From assembly GCA_964606085.1 (NCBI GenBank), contig CAZSFD010000016.1, forward strand, positions 1 through 64,000: 64,000 nt of DNA, read 5' to 3'. This document shows, in pieces, positions 1 to 7,532 of the stretch. How positions within the stretch are numbered: the first letter of the stretch is position 1; every line of letters begins with the position of its first letter. The notes below the pieces were generated by a model, which was given only the letters and a program-made list of their open reading frames with translations, was not told the DNA's origin and ran no database searches. The stretch comes from CAIQJJ01 sp964606085. GTDB lineage: Bacteria > Chloroflexota > Anaerolineae > Anaerolineales > UBA4823. The position numbers were made by a program, and so were the translations under genes.

Positions 1-832
1 AGATGACGTTGATGACCAGCAGGGCGCTCAGGAACATCGCCATGGCCGCCACCAGCCCGAGCAGGATCAGCACGGTGGCGATGATGAAGTTGAGCGGGTG
101 TTCGCCCGGCTTCGGCAGGGTCTTGCGGTAGACGGGCAGGCCCTGGCCTTCGATGCGGTCAGCGGCTTTGTCGGTTATGGCGCGGATTTGGGCCGGGTCG
201 CTGGCTTTGAGGTAAAGCTCGTTGTAGCCCTCGGCCTCGCCCATCCAGCGCAGCGTATCCATACTGACGTAGCCGTAAATCCAGCCTTCGATGACGGGCG
301 GGATGCGGTACAAATCGTGGGCGCGCCCGGTCACGGTCAGGTGGAACTGGCGGCCAGCGGGGGTTTTGACCAGGATTGGGTCGCCGATTTGCGCGCCGAT
401 GTAGGGCAGCGAGGCGCGTTCGAGCAGCACCTGGCCCTTTTCGGGCGGCCAGATGCCATCTTGCTGGCGGACAAAGAATAACTGTTGGTCATCGAAATCG
501 TTCAGGACGTAGAGGGTCAGGTCGCGCCAGGTTTCGCCCTGTCCATCGAGTGAGATGCGCAAGGCCAGGGCGCGGCGGCCTTCGGCGGCTTCCACCCCAC
601 GCATGTTGCGCAAGCCTTCGACAAAGTCCTCGTCGAGCCTGGGTTCGGTCTGGAGGATGGCGTCGGCGGGGCGCAGGGCAACGTATTGGTCATTGAGCGA
701 GGCCGTCAACGCCTGCTGGGTGGCGGCAATCATCCCAATCGCAAAGACGCCAACCGCGATGGAGAGAATCACCAGGCCGGTGCGGGTGCGGTTATTCCAC
801 AGGTCGCGGGTTACTTTGATCCAACGGGTCAT
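1..832 (-). CDS. ABC transporter permease, FtsX/MacB type (partial)
   Basis: This is the N-terminal part of a membrane permease that would work with the ATPase encoded just upstream. The start codon is ATG at 832, preceded by GAAAGG at a good distance, and 277 codons are present before the gene runs off the left edge. Residues about 15-40 (LVILSIAVGVFAIGMIAA) form the first membrane segment. A long extracytoplasmic MacB-like periplasmic core domain follows, and the last residues visible (LNFIIATVLILLGLVAAMAM) start the second membrane segment. This layout is typical of FtsX-family permeases of lipoprotein-release or antimicrobial-peptide ABC systems. The substrate cannot be told from sequence. 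Confidence 0.85.
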   Translation of the reverse strand, partial: MTRWIKVTRDLWNNRTRTGLVILSIAVGVFAIGMIAATQQALTASLNDQYVALRPADAILQTEPRLDEDFVEGLRNMRGVEAAEGRRALALRISLDGQGETWRDLTLYVLNDFDDQQLFFVRQQDGIWPPEKGQVLLERASLPYIGAQIGDPILVKTPAGRQFHLTVTGRAHDLYRIPPVIEGWIYGYVSMDTLRWMGEAEGYNELYLKASDPAQIRAITDKAADRIEGQGLPVYRKTLPKPGEHPLNFIIATVLILLGLVAAMAMFLSALLVINVI

Positions 833-929
833 AAAGAACCTTTCGAGAATAGAGATTCGATACTCGATATTCGAGATTCGGGATTAAAGAAATCTTTCGA
901 ATGCCGAATATCAAATTCCGAATAACGAA
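833..929. repeat. Degenerate ATTCG/TCGATA repeat between ATPase and permease genes
   Basis: The gap holds overlapping phrases such as TCGATACTCGATATTCGAG and GAATATCAAATTCCGAAT, which pair with each other as imperfect inverted repeats. The same vocabulary recurs at 1640-1672 (upstream of the ATPase), 36966-37047 and 46171-46205. No gene is visible in it. Confidence 0.6.
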
Positions 930-1619
930 TTACGCCTTCCCATTCACATCATTCACAATCGCCCCATCCGCAATATGCAACTGCCTCCCGGCGCGGCGGG
1001 CCAGGTCGGGGTCGTGCGTGACCATCAGGATGGTTTTGCCTACCCCGGCCAGGCGCTCGAACAGGGCAAAGACGGCGGCGGCGGTTTTCGAGTCGAGGTT
1101 GCCGGTGGGTTCATCGGCGGCCAGAATGGGTGGGTCGGTGGCCAGGGCGCGGGCAATTGCCACGCGCTGCTGCTGTCCGCCGGAGAGTTTGGCCGGGAGT
1201 TTGTGGGCGTGCCCGTCAATTTCCATCAGCGCCAGCAGTTCGAGGGCGCGGGCGCGGCGTTGGCCAAAGGCCGGGGTGGCGCAGAAATCCATCGGCAGCA
1301 TCACGTTTTCGAGCGCGGTCAGGGTCGGCAGGAGTTGGAAAAACTGGAACACCACGCCGATGGTGCGTCCGCGCCAGGCGGCGAGCTGGTTCTCGCCCAG
1401 TTTTTCCACGGCCGCGCCGCCGACCAGGATTTCGCCGCTGGTGGGCCGGTCGAGGCCGGTGATCATGTTAATTAGCGTGGTCTTGCCGCTGCCCGATTTG
1501 CCGACGATGGCGACAAATTCCCCGGCTTCGACGTGCAAGTTGATGCCTTTCAGCGCCAGGAAGGGGCCAGCGTCGGTCTGGAAGGATTTGGTAACGTCGT
1601 TGAGGGCGATGAGGTGCAT
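930..1619 (-). CDS. ABC transporter ATP-binding protein, LolD/MacB type
   Basis: This 229-residue ATPase subunit powers the permease encoded downstream on the same strand. All ABC motifs are present: Walker A GKSGSGKTT (residues about 38-46), signature LSGGQQQRVAIARAL, Walker B ILAADEPTGNLDS and the H-loop VTHD. The length and the ADEPTGNLDS form place it in the LolD/MacB/FtsE-like group. An upstream in-frame extension to 1682 exists, but ATG 1619 is preceded by AAAGGATACTC, a good ribosome site, and the extra residues are encoded by the intergenic repeat vocabulary, so 1619 is preferred. ATPase and permease probably form a two-gene operon. Substrate unknown. Confidence 0.9.
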   Translation of the reverse strand: MHLIALNDVTKSFQTDAGPFLALKGINLHVEAGEFVAIVGKSGSGKTTLINMITGLDRPTSGEILVGGAAVEKLGENQLAAWRGRTIGVVFQFFQLLPTLTALENVMLPMDFCATPAFGQRRARALELLALMEIDGHAHKLPAKLSGGQQQRVAIARALATDPPILAADEPTGNLDSKTAAAVFALFERLAGVGKTILMVTHDPDLARRAGRQLHIADGAIVNDVNGKA

Positions 1620-1768
1620 GGAGTATCCTTTCAGCGGGAGGTTCGTCATTGGTAATTCGTTATTCGTAAGTCGGAAAAACAAACTCCCCGGTGGTATCTT
1701 TTTCTTAAGGATACGCTCCGGGGAGGGATTTGTCGGCGCTCAAAAGGAGTAAAAAAGGAGTATTTTGT

Positions 1769-1879
1769 GTAACGTCTCAATAAGATGGGGAGGTGCAACG
1801 CACCTGGGTATCAAACGAGTAATTTTCGGGCCAAAACCAAGTGCGTTGCATCTTATGCCCCGTTTTATTGAAAAGATAC
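1769..1879. repeat. 111-bp palindromic repeat, copy 1
   Basis: A long imperfect hairpin. The outer arms GTAACGTCTCAATAAGATGG and CCCGTTTTATTGAAAAGATA pair, the inner arms TGCAACGCACCTGG (1793-1806) and CCAAGTGCGTTGCA (1837-1850) pair, and the loop contains ATCAAACGAGTAATTTTCGG. The same sequence returns at 5470-5583 in the same orientation. The rest of the gene-free stretch 1620-1995 holds an ATTCG-type repeat at 1640-1672 and the CGTGT-type repeat at 1888-1932. I see no gene there. Confidence 0.75.
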
Positions 1880-1887
1880 GGTTTTGA

Positions 1888-1932
1888 TCCGTTTTCACCT
1901 GCGTGTACTTTGTGTCCTTCGTGGTTTAAACC
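1888..1932. repeat. CGTG-type degenerate direct repeat
   Basis: Phrases GCGTGTACTTTGTGTCC and TTCGTGGTTTAAACC form a degenerate direct repeat. It belongs to the same class as the TTCGCG repeat at 44366-44402 and the CACAGAG repeat at 8447-8517. It lies downstream of the MNT gene on the minus strand, where it could affect transcript ends, but no terminator is evident. Confidence 0.4.
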
Positions 1933-1995
1933 TTCTTGGTTCTGGCTTATCCAGGTTAGCAGATGATTTGTTGCCGGGTGACCTGTACGGCAGTT

Positions 1996-2355
1996 TCAGC
2001 CGGCCAGAGGCACGGAATCGCGCTGAATGTTTTGATACAACCCGGCCTGGATACTTTCCAGGTACTTCCAACGCTTTTCACTGATGATCCGTAAATCGAA
2101 TAAAACATCATATTCCAGGCCGACTTCCGCGCCGATTTCAATCAAGGGCTGTTGGACTTTCCAGTGGTCATCGGTCACAATCAGCAGAAGGTCTACGTCC
2201 GAATCTGCATTCTCATCACCGCGCGCTTTCGAGCCGAATAAGGAAGCGCGCAAAAGCTGGCCGCTAAATTTTTCACGAACACGGGCGAGCAAAATTTCAA
2301 GGGCTGTTTTTTCGTTCAATGCCAGGTTTAGAGCAAGTGGCGTTTGTTTAACCAT
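1996..2355 (-). CDS. MNT-type nucleotidyltransferase (antitoxin-like)
   Basis: A 119-residue minimal nucleotidyltransferase. The active-site signature GSKARGDENADSDVDLL (residues about 39-55) matches GSxARGxxxxxSDxDL, and the downstream EYDVLFDLR supplies the third acidic residue. In known MNT/HEPN pairs this protein modifies and silences its HEPN partner, for example by adding AMP to a tyrosine. ATG 2355 is chosen because AGGAGGTGG precedes it. The longer form to 2391 lacks a ribosome site. It overlaps the end of the HEPN gene by 28 bases, which implies coupled translation. Confidence 0.85.
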   Translation of the reverse strand: MVKQTPLALNLALNEKTALEILLARVREKFSGQLLRASLFGSKARGDENADSDVDLLLIVTDDHWKVQQPLIEIGAEVGLEYDVLFDLRIISEKRWKYLESIQAGLYQNIQRDSVPLAG

Positions 2356-2726
2356 GCTTCCACCTCCTGGATAAAATTCCCGGCTTCCCAAACCATTTGT
2401 TCGGCCTGTTCTTTTTCGATGCTCAAATTCAATTCATAGTCGCCAATTTGGCGGCTGGTCATAACCAACTCGTAGGTTTTGCTCCAGCGGGCGTCGAATT
2501 CGCCGGTTTTGATAAAGTGCTGGCGAAAAGCAGCAATCACCGCTGAATGTTTACCAAATGACAATCCTTTTGAAAACAGCAGGGCGCTGGCGGCGTAGAA
2601 ACAACCATAATAGGCGCGATTGCAGGCCGAACTATAGCGGTCATTGCCGAGATTTTCCCTGGCAACAGCGAGCATTTCATGGGCGTGTTCCATGTATAGC
2701 CGGTAATTGTCCTTGATATCGGTCAT
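2328..2726 (-). CDS. HEPN domain protein (toxin-like partner of MNT)
   Basis: A 132-residue all-helical protein of the UPF0332-like HEPN group. The diagnostic segment ACNRAYYGCFYAASALLF (about residues 34-51) carries the RxxYY pattern, followed by SKGLSFGKHSAV. HEPN proteins paired with MNT partners are often RNases that cleave tRNA or mRNA. A strict RxxxxH catalytic motif is not obvious here, so RNase activity is uncertain. ATG 2726 is preferred over a TTG at 2744. It has no ribosome site, but TATACT lies exactly six bases upstream, suggesting leaderless translation. The gene precedes and overlaps the MNT gene. Confidence 0.8.
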   Translation of the reverse strand: MTDIKDNYRLYMEHAHEMLAVARENLGNDRYSSACNRAYYGCFYAASALLFSKGLSFGKHSAVIAAFRQHFIKTGEFDARWSKTYELVMTSRQIGDYELNLSIEKEQAEQMVWEAGNFIQEVEAWLNKRHLL

Positions 2727-2732
2727 TATTTG

Positions 2733-2738
2733 AGTATA
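2733..2738 (-). promoter_or_regulatory. -10 box for a leaderless HEPN transcript
   Basis: On the minus strand TATACT is followed by exactly six bases and then the ATG at 2726, so transcription would start at or next to the A of the start codon. No convincing -35 is visible. A small dyad, TGCGT/ACGCA, lies upstream at about 2754-2765. Confidence 0.4.
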
Positions 2739-2777
2739 ACCCAAAACGATGGATGCGTTTACGCACTCAACAACATT

Positions 2778-5438
2778 TTATTCAACCCACCCTTGTTTTT
2801 TTGCCAGCATGACCGCCTGGGTGCGGTTGGCGACGCCCAGTTTGGACAGGATGTTGGCAACATGTTTTTTGACGGTGTTGACGGTCAGCACGCGTTCGGC
2901 GGCGATTTCCTGGTTGCTTTTCCCGGCGGCCAGCAGGGTCAGAATGTCGAGTTCGCGGCGGGTGAGATTCAAATTGAAGGTTGCAGGGTGCAGGTTGGAA
3001 GGTTGGGGAGACGGTAATTGGGTTTCGCGGCGCAGGATGGCGACGATTTGGTCGAGGTAGGCGCGCGGGGCGTGGAGTTGGGGGCGATATTGTTCGAGCA
3101 AATGCAAAAGTGGTTGGCCTTCATCGGCAAAGAGGCGAACATAACCACCCTGGGCGCCGAGAGCCACGGCGCGGGAGATGCTTTGGGCGGCGGCGGGATG
3201 ATTCCCGGCGGCGTGCAGGGCGTAGGAGCGCAGAATCAGGGCTTCGATAACGGAAGTCATTCGTTCGCGGCGTTCGGATTCCGATATCAGCGAGGATAGA
3301 GCCTCGACCAATGGCGAGGCAGGCTTGGGGTCGGCGGCGAGTCCCGCTGCTTTGGCGCGCAACAGCACGAGTTGGGTGATTTCCCATAAATGGTAATAGG
3401 ATTGTTCCCCGACCTTTTCCAGTTCATAAGCGCTGATGATTTGTTCGGCGCGCGGCAGGTTGCCTTGCGCCAGCGCCAGGCGGGTCATCTGGAGGGCGAT
3501 AAAGGCGTCGTCGAGCGCCGAAGCGCTGTTTTCGGCCTCGCTCATGGCGCATTCAAGATGCGCCTGGGCTTCATCCCAGCGCTTTTGGGCGGCGAACAGG
3601 CGGGCGAGGCTCAGGTGGCCGTCCATGCTGGCGACCGGCTGCCAGGTGTGACAGTAGGCGATGCCCTGCTCGGCGTAGCCGATGGCCTCGTCGAAGCGGT
3701 TTTGCTCGCGCAGGAGTTCGGCGTAGCTGATGTAAGGCATCCCCAGCAGGAAAGTGCGCTCGCCGAGGGTTTCACGGACGTATTTGATGACTTGCTGGAA
3801 ACCGCGTTCGGCCAACCCCAGCGCGCCGCGCATCTGGCGGGTTTCGCCGAGTTGCACCTGCGCAACGATGGTGACGAGCGGCAGGTTGAAAGCGGAGGTC
3901 AGGCGCAGCGTTTCGCTGAAAGACTCGACGGCCCGGGCAGTTGCGCCGCGCATGATATGGTGCAGGCCGAGGTTGAAGTGTAACAAACTGTGGAGGAAGT
4001 CGTCTTTTTGCGAAAGCAGGACAAAGGCAGCAGAGATTTCATCGGCGGCGGCAGGCTGCCCGCCAAAGATTTTGCCCAGGATGCGCAGCGCTTTGGCTTC
4101 GCCCCGGAGTGTGTCTCCCATGTCCCCGGCGGGGAGCAGCGCCTCGGCTTTGGCGGCGCATTCCAGGGCGCGGGCCGAATCGAGGCGGATGATATTGGTC
4201 CAACCCTGCGCCAGCCACAGGCGCGGATGGGTTTCGAGCAGTTCGGGCGGCAAGGCGGCGACCCACTCGCCAATGGCAGCCTGTTCGCCGCGCAAGATCA
4301 GGTCGCGGTAGTGGTTTTCGAGCAGGCTGGCGGCGCGTTCGTGGTCGGCGGCGTGAACGGCAGCGTGGATGGCATCGTCGAGCAGGCCATTTTGCTCGAA
4401 CCAGACGGAGGCGGCGCGATAGAACGGGGCGGCCTGTTCGGGTGGGGTCTGCTGGCGCAGGAAGTCGGTAAACAGGGCGTGGTAGCGGTACCAGGTTTGG
4501 TCGAGGGGGATGAGGAACAGGTTGGCGCGTTCGAGGTGGGTGATGAGGTCAGTGATTGGCGGGAGGGCTGTTGCGTCATCCGTATTGCGTAATGCGTAAT
4601 CGACCAATGGCGTACAAAACCGGTCAAAGAGCGCAGTGATTTTGAGAAATTGTTGGATTTCGGGCGTTTCGCGGCGCAGGACTTCCTCGGCCAGGTAGTC
4701 GAAGATGTGTTCTTGCCCGGCCAGGGACTGCCAGGCGGCGGGTTGGCGCACCAGCGCTAGCGCGGCCAGTTGCAGGCCAACCGCCCAGCCTTCAGTGGCT
4801 TGATTGAGGCTGGCGAGGGCCTCGGCAGGCAGGTTCAGTTCTGCGCTGGTTTGGAGGAAGGCGCGCACTTCGGGTTCGGTGAAGCGCAGTTCAGCGGCGG
4901 TGATTTCGATGACCTGGTCGAGGGCGCGCAGGCGGGCGAGGTTTAGACCGGGCGCGGTGCGGCTGGTGAGGACGAGGTGAAAGGTGGCCGGGCGGTTTTC
5001 GAGCAGGAAGTTCAGGATTTCGTCCGTTTCGGGGCTTTCGGCGCTGTGGTAATCGTCGAGGATCAGGACAAAATCGGTTTGCACTTCGGCCAGGTCATTG
5101 AGCAGTGCAAACAGCGCCCCTTCGGGAGAACCGCCCTGTAACAACGCCAGGGTGGTTTGCCCAAGATGGGGTGCAATGGCTTGCAGGGCTTGCACCAGGT
5201 AGGCGAGAAAGCGCTGGCGCGGCCGGTCGGTGGGTTGGAGCGAGAGCCAGGCAGCGGGCATCGTGCGCGTCTGCGCCCAGGCGGCGGCCAGGGTGGTTTT
5301 GCCGAAGCCCGCCGGGGCAGAAATGACCGTCAGGGCGCGCTGCGTTCCGGCCCGCATTGGCTCGAGTAGGCGGGCGCGTTCCACCTGGCGGGGACGCGTT
5401 GGCGGGATGCTGGTTTTCGTGCGCAAGAGCGGGAGCAT
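2778..5438 (-). CDS. LuxR-family transcriptional regulator, MalT/LAL type
   Basis: An 886-residue regulator built like MalT. It has a short N-terminal arm (LPLLRTKTSIPPTRP), an NTPase with Walker A SAPAGFGKTTLAAAW near residue 40 and Walker B FVLILDDYH, a long helical TPR-like middle that should bind the inducer, and a C-terminal LuxR helix-turn-helix (TRRELDILTLLAAGKSNQEI, TVNTVKKHVANIL). The inducer and target genes are unknown. ATG 5438 is chosen because the family begins this way and TATAAT sits six bases upstream, suggesting a leaderless message. Two segments look like captured intergenic repeat: near 4571-4606 (GCGTAAT repeats, encoding part of YALRNTDDATALPP) and 2976-3012 (the proline-rich linker before the HTH). 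Confidence 0.93.
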   Translation of the reverse strand: MLPLLRTKTSIPPTRPRQVERARLLEPMRAGTQRALTVISAPAGFGKTTLAAAWAQTRTMPAAWLSLQPTDRPRQRFLAYLVQALQAIAPHLGQTTLALLQGGSPEGALFALLNDLAEVQTDFVLILDDYHSAESPETDEILNFLLENRPATFHLVLTSRTAPGLNLARLRALDQVIEITAAELRFTEPEVRAFLQTSAELNLPAEALASLNQATEGWAVGLQLAALALVRQPAAWQSLAGQEHIFDYLAEEVLRRETPEIQQFLKITALFDRFCTPLVDYALRNTDDATALPPITDLITHLERANLFLIPLDQTWYRYHALFTDFLRQQTPPEQAAPFYRAASVWFEQNGLLDDAIHAAVHAADHERAASLLENHYRDLILRGEQAAIGEWVAALPPELLETHPRLWLAQGWTNIIRLDSARALECAAKAEALLPAGDMGDTLRGEAKALRILGKIFGGQPAAADEISAAFVLLSQKDDFLHSLLHFNLGLHHIMRGATARAVESFSETLRLTSAFNLPLVTIVAQVQLGETRQMRGALGLAERGFQQVIKYVRETLGERTFLLGMPYISYAELLREQNRFDEAIGYAEQGIAYCHTWQPVASMDGHLSLARLFAAQKRWDEAQAHLECAMSEAENSASALDDAFIALQMTRLALAQGNLPRAEQIISAYELEKVGEQSYYHLWEITQLVLLRAKAAGLAADPKPASPLVEALSSLISESERRERMTSVIEALILRSYALHAAGNHPAAAQSISRAVALGAQGGYVRLFADEGQPLLHLLEQYRPQLHAPRAYLDQIVAILRRETQLPSPQPSNLHPATFNLNLTRRELDILTLLAAGKSNQEIAAERVLTVNTVKKHVANILSKLGVANRTQAVMLAKKQGWVE

Positions 5439-5444
5439 AAAACG

Positions 5445-5450
5445 ATTATA
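5445..5450 (-). promoter_or_regulatory. -10 box for a leaderless LuxR-regulator transcript
   Basis: TATAAT on the minus strand, then CGTTTT, then the ATG at 5438. The six-base spacing equals that of the HEPN gene and would place the transcript start on the start codon. No good -35 is visible upstream. Confidence 0.45.
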
Positions 5451-5469
5451 CAACGCCAACATTGGGAAA

Positions 5470-5583
5470 CGATATTATCTCGATAATCTGAGGAAGTGCA
5501 ACACACTTGGGTGTCAAACGAGCAATTTTCGGGCCAAAACCAAGTGCATTGCTTCTTCTGACCCATTTAGTTGAGAAGATACC
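5470..5583. repeat. Palindromic repeat, copy 2
   Basis: Second copy of the element at 1769-1879. Inner arms GCAACACACTTGG and CCAAGTGCATTGC enclose the near-identical loop CAAACGAGCAATTTTCGGGC. The outer arms (GATATTATCTCGATAATC against GAGAAGATAC) are more diverged. It lies between the LuxR-regulator promoter and the end of the NUDIX gene. Confidence 0.75.
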
Positions 5584-5613
5584 ACTAACTACTCTTGCCG
5601 AATGACAGTTACC

Positions 5614-6075
5614 TTATTCCCCAAGTTTTTGAGATGATATGATAGTCCGTTGTTGCGGCAGGATGTTTTCTGGTAGGGCTTCGGTTGAGAAAAAACGCGC
5701 TTCTGATACTTCGCTCTCTTGTAACAGAAGGATGGTTTCCCCCGTAACCCTGGCCCGAAAGAACACTTCCAGGCGCAGACGATACCCGCTGACCACGCGC
5801 ACCAACTGCACGTCGGTTACGTTTAGCCCAGTTTCCTCGCGCACTTCGCGGGCAAAGGCCGCCTCCAGCGTCTCGCCGCCGTGGACGATGCCGCCGGGCA
5901 GCCCCCACACATCGGGCACCCAGTGGCGGTGACGTTGCAGCAGCACCTGACCCTGATCATCCAGCACCACCCCCGCCACGCTGACCATGAACTTGCTGTT
6001 AACCAGCCACAGGGCGCGCCACTGCCAGTTACCGCGCAGCCGCCGCCAGAGTTGAAAGAGAAAATCAAGCAGCAT
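5614..6075 (-). CDS. NUDIX hydrolase
   Basis: A 153-residue NUDIX-fold hydrolase. The NUDIX box is complete: GGIVHGGETLEAAF followed by AREVREETGLNV, with the REVREE catalytic glutamates. These enzymes cleave a nucleoside diphosphate linked to another group, but the substrate is not predictable here. The N-terminus (LLDFLFQLWRRLRGNWQWR) is amphipathic and could touch the membrane. The start overlaps the end of the upstream membrane-protein gene by 11 bases, so the two are probably co-translated. The palindromic repeat just past its stop may end the transcript. Confidence 0.88.
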   Translation of the reverse strand: MLLDFLFQLWRRLRGNWQWRALWLVNSKFMVSVAGVVLDDQGQVLLQRHRHWVPDVWGLPGGIVHGGETLEAAFAREVREETGLNVTDVQLVRVVSGYRLRLEVFFRARVTGETILLLQESEVSEARFFSTEALPENILPQQRTIISSQKLGE

Positions 6076-6649
6076 ACGGTGCTTCTTTGAGCAGATGGCT
6101 GACCAGCAGCTTCAGGAAGAACACTGCCACAAACCATTCCATGCCCGGTGCGGCGGGGAAAACGTAATCTTCCAGCAGCACCGCCCCCACTACCAGCAGC
6201 AGCGCCACCGGCCGTTGCAAGTACAGGGGAACGGCGACGATGATCAGGCTGGCGGCCATCAGATAGCCGTAAAAGGCCAGAAAGTAGGGCCAATCCATGC
6301 CGCGGAACAGCCACGCCACCAGGAAAAGCTGGGCGGCGTGAACGGCCACAAAGCCCAGGTGCTGCTGCCATCTCTGCCCGGCGCGGTGATACCAGCGTTT
6401 GGCGGCGCTGGTGGCATTGGTGATCACGCCGCCGGTCAAATCCACTGCCAGCAGCACGGCCACCAGGTATTGCCAGAAATTCCAGGGCAATCCCATCCAG
6501 CGGGCGTAGGCGGCCAACGCCGTTCCCGCAGCCAGCGATGGGATCAGGATCAGCCACAATTCGGCGCGCGTCTGCCCCGGCCCGACAAATTTATCCCATT
6601 CGCCAAGAAAGCCGCGGCGCGGTTCGATAGGTGTCCATTCGATTTGCAT
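6065..6649 (-). CDS. Predicted membrane protein, unknown function
   Basis: A 194-residue protein with about five hydrophobic segments (LWLILIPSLAAGTALAAYA, WQYLVAVLLAVDLTGGVI, FVAVHAAQLFLVAWLF, YLMAASLIIVAVPLYL, VALLLVVGAVLLEDYVF). I do not recognise the family. ATG 6649 is chosen because the longer reading frame (to 6709) would overlap the small gene upstream. It lies between the 64-residue cysteine-containing protein and the NUDIX gene, all on the minus strand with tiny gaps, and they form one operon with the TetR gene upstream. Confidence 0.7.
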   Translation of the reverse strand: MQIEWTPIEPRRGFLGEWDKFVGPGQTRAELWLILIPSLAAGTALAAYARWMGLPWNFWQYLVAVLLAVDLTGGVITNATSAAKRWYHRAGQRWQQHLGFVAVHAAQLFLVAWLFRGMDWPYFLAFYGYLMAASLIIVAVPLYLQRPVALLLVVGAVLLEDYVFPAAPGMEWFVAVFFLKLLVSHLLKEAPYAA

Positions 6650-6653
6650 AGGT

Positions 6654-6848
6654 TTATTGTTTTCTGCTGGATTCCTTCCATGCTTCAGCGACCACCGGGT
6701 TACGGGCAAAGAACAGTGCCCGCACGCCCGGCTTCGCCCGGTTGAGCGGGCAGGCGAAATTCATGCAGTGGGCGCACAATTGCGTTTGCAGCAAAGCTCC
6801 GAAGCCCACGCTGGCCGCAAGAAAGACGGCCCAGAGCAGCCACTGCAT
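6654..6848 (-). CDS. Small membrane protein with CxxC-NFxCPLN motif
   Basis: A 64-residue protein with one N-terminal membrane segment (WLLWAVFLAASVGFGALL) followed by a compact cysteine motif, LCAHCMNFACPLNRA, and a tail ending near NPVVAEAW. The three cysteines (C-x2-C-x4-C) could bind metal or a cofactor at the membrane face. The ribosome site GCGGAG precedes the ATG. It ends four bases before the next membrane-protein gene and starts ten bases after the TetR gene, so co-expression with both is likely. Function unknown. Confidence 0.6.
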   Translation of the reverse strand: MQWLLWAVFLAASVGFGALLQTQLCAHCMNFACPLNRAKPGVRALFFARNPVVAEAWKESSRKQ

Positions 6849-6858
6849 CTCCGCTTAT

Positions 6859-7458
6859 TCATGGTCCTTTCATGCCTTTCAAAATCAATTCTCCTCCCCG
6901 GCGCAGTTGCGCTTCCACATCCATGCCATCGGGGTCGTAGGCCCACAGGAGCAGCGTGCCTTCCAATGTGGCGCCAATCGCCAAAGCCATCGCGCGCGCC
7001 TCGCCGGGGGCAAACTCGCCGCTATCCATCCCTTTTTGGATGATCGGCTCCACAATATCCACAAACATGCGCAGAAATTTTTTCATCACCAGCCGCACGG
7101 CCTGGTTGCGGAACGCCAGCGAGTAAAACTCATAGATCACCGGCGCTATCTTGAGCATCACCCCCATATCGGCAATAAACGTTTCGAGGAAATTCATCAG
7201 GCATTGGCTGGCGCTCAACCCATCGCAGGGCAGGTTTTGCATCTTGCACAGTTCACCGCCAAAGAGCAGATCGGCAATTGCCACCACAATCTCATCTTTG
7301 CTCTTAAAATACCAATACAGCAACCCTTTGCTCAAGCCCGATTCTGCTGCCACGTCATCCATGCGCGTATCGGCAAAGCCCTGGCGGGCAAAAACATTCA
7401 AAGCTGATTCGATAATCTGAGTGCGGCGTTCTTCACTGACATTGGGACGAGGGGACAT
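6859..7458 (-). CDS. TetR/AcrR-family transcriptional regulator
   Basis: A 199-residue repressor. The N-terminal helix-turn-helix spans residues about 10-55 (RRTQIIESALNVFARQGFAD, then LSKGLLYWYFKSKDEIV), the most conserved part of the family. The all-helical C-terminal half should bind the inducer. CTGGAGGTAAT precedes the ATG. A palindrome TGACC-N4-GGTCA lies at 7478-7491 in the gap to the divergent acetyltransferase gene, the usual position for autoregulation and control of the neighbour. The downstream genes encode two membrane proteins and a NUDIX hydrolase. Confidence 0.9.
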   Translation of the reverse strand: MSPRPNVSEERRTQIIESALNVFARQGFADTRMDDVAAESGLSKGLLYWYFKSKDEIVVAIADLLFGGELCKMQNLPCDGLSASQCLMNFLETFIADMGVMLKIAPVIYEFYSLAFRNQAVRLVMKKFLRMFVDIVEPIIQKGMDSGEFAPGEARAMALAIGATLEGTLLLWAYDPDGMDVEAQLRRGGELILKGMKGP

Positions 7459-7477
7459 ATTACCTCCAGAAAATAAT

Positions 7478-7491
7478 TGACCGACTGGTCA
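7478..7491. promoter_or_regulatory. TetR-type operator between divergent genes
   Basis: The palindrome TGACCGACTGGTCA has perfect TGACC/GGTCA half-sites. It sits 20 bases from the TetR start codon and directly upstream of TATAAT at 7495-7500, the probable -10 of the divergent acetyltransferase gene. A bound repressor would block both directions. Confidence 0.65.
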
Positions 7492-7532
7492 GTTTATAAT
7501 CGAATTTGATAACCCTGTCAAGGAGATGATTT

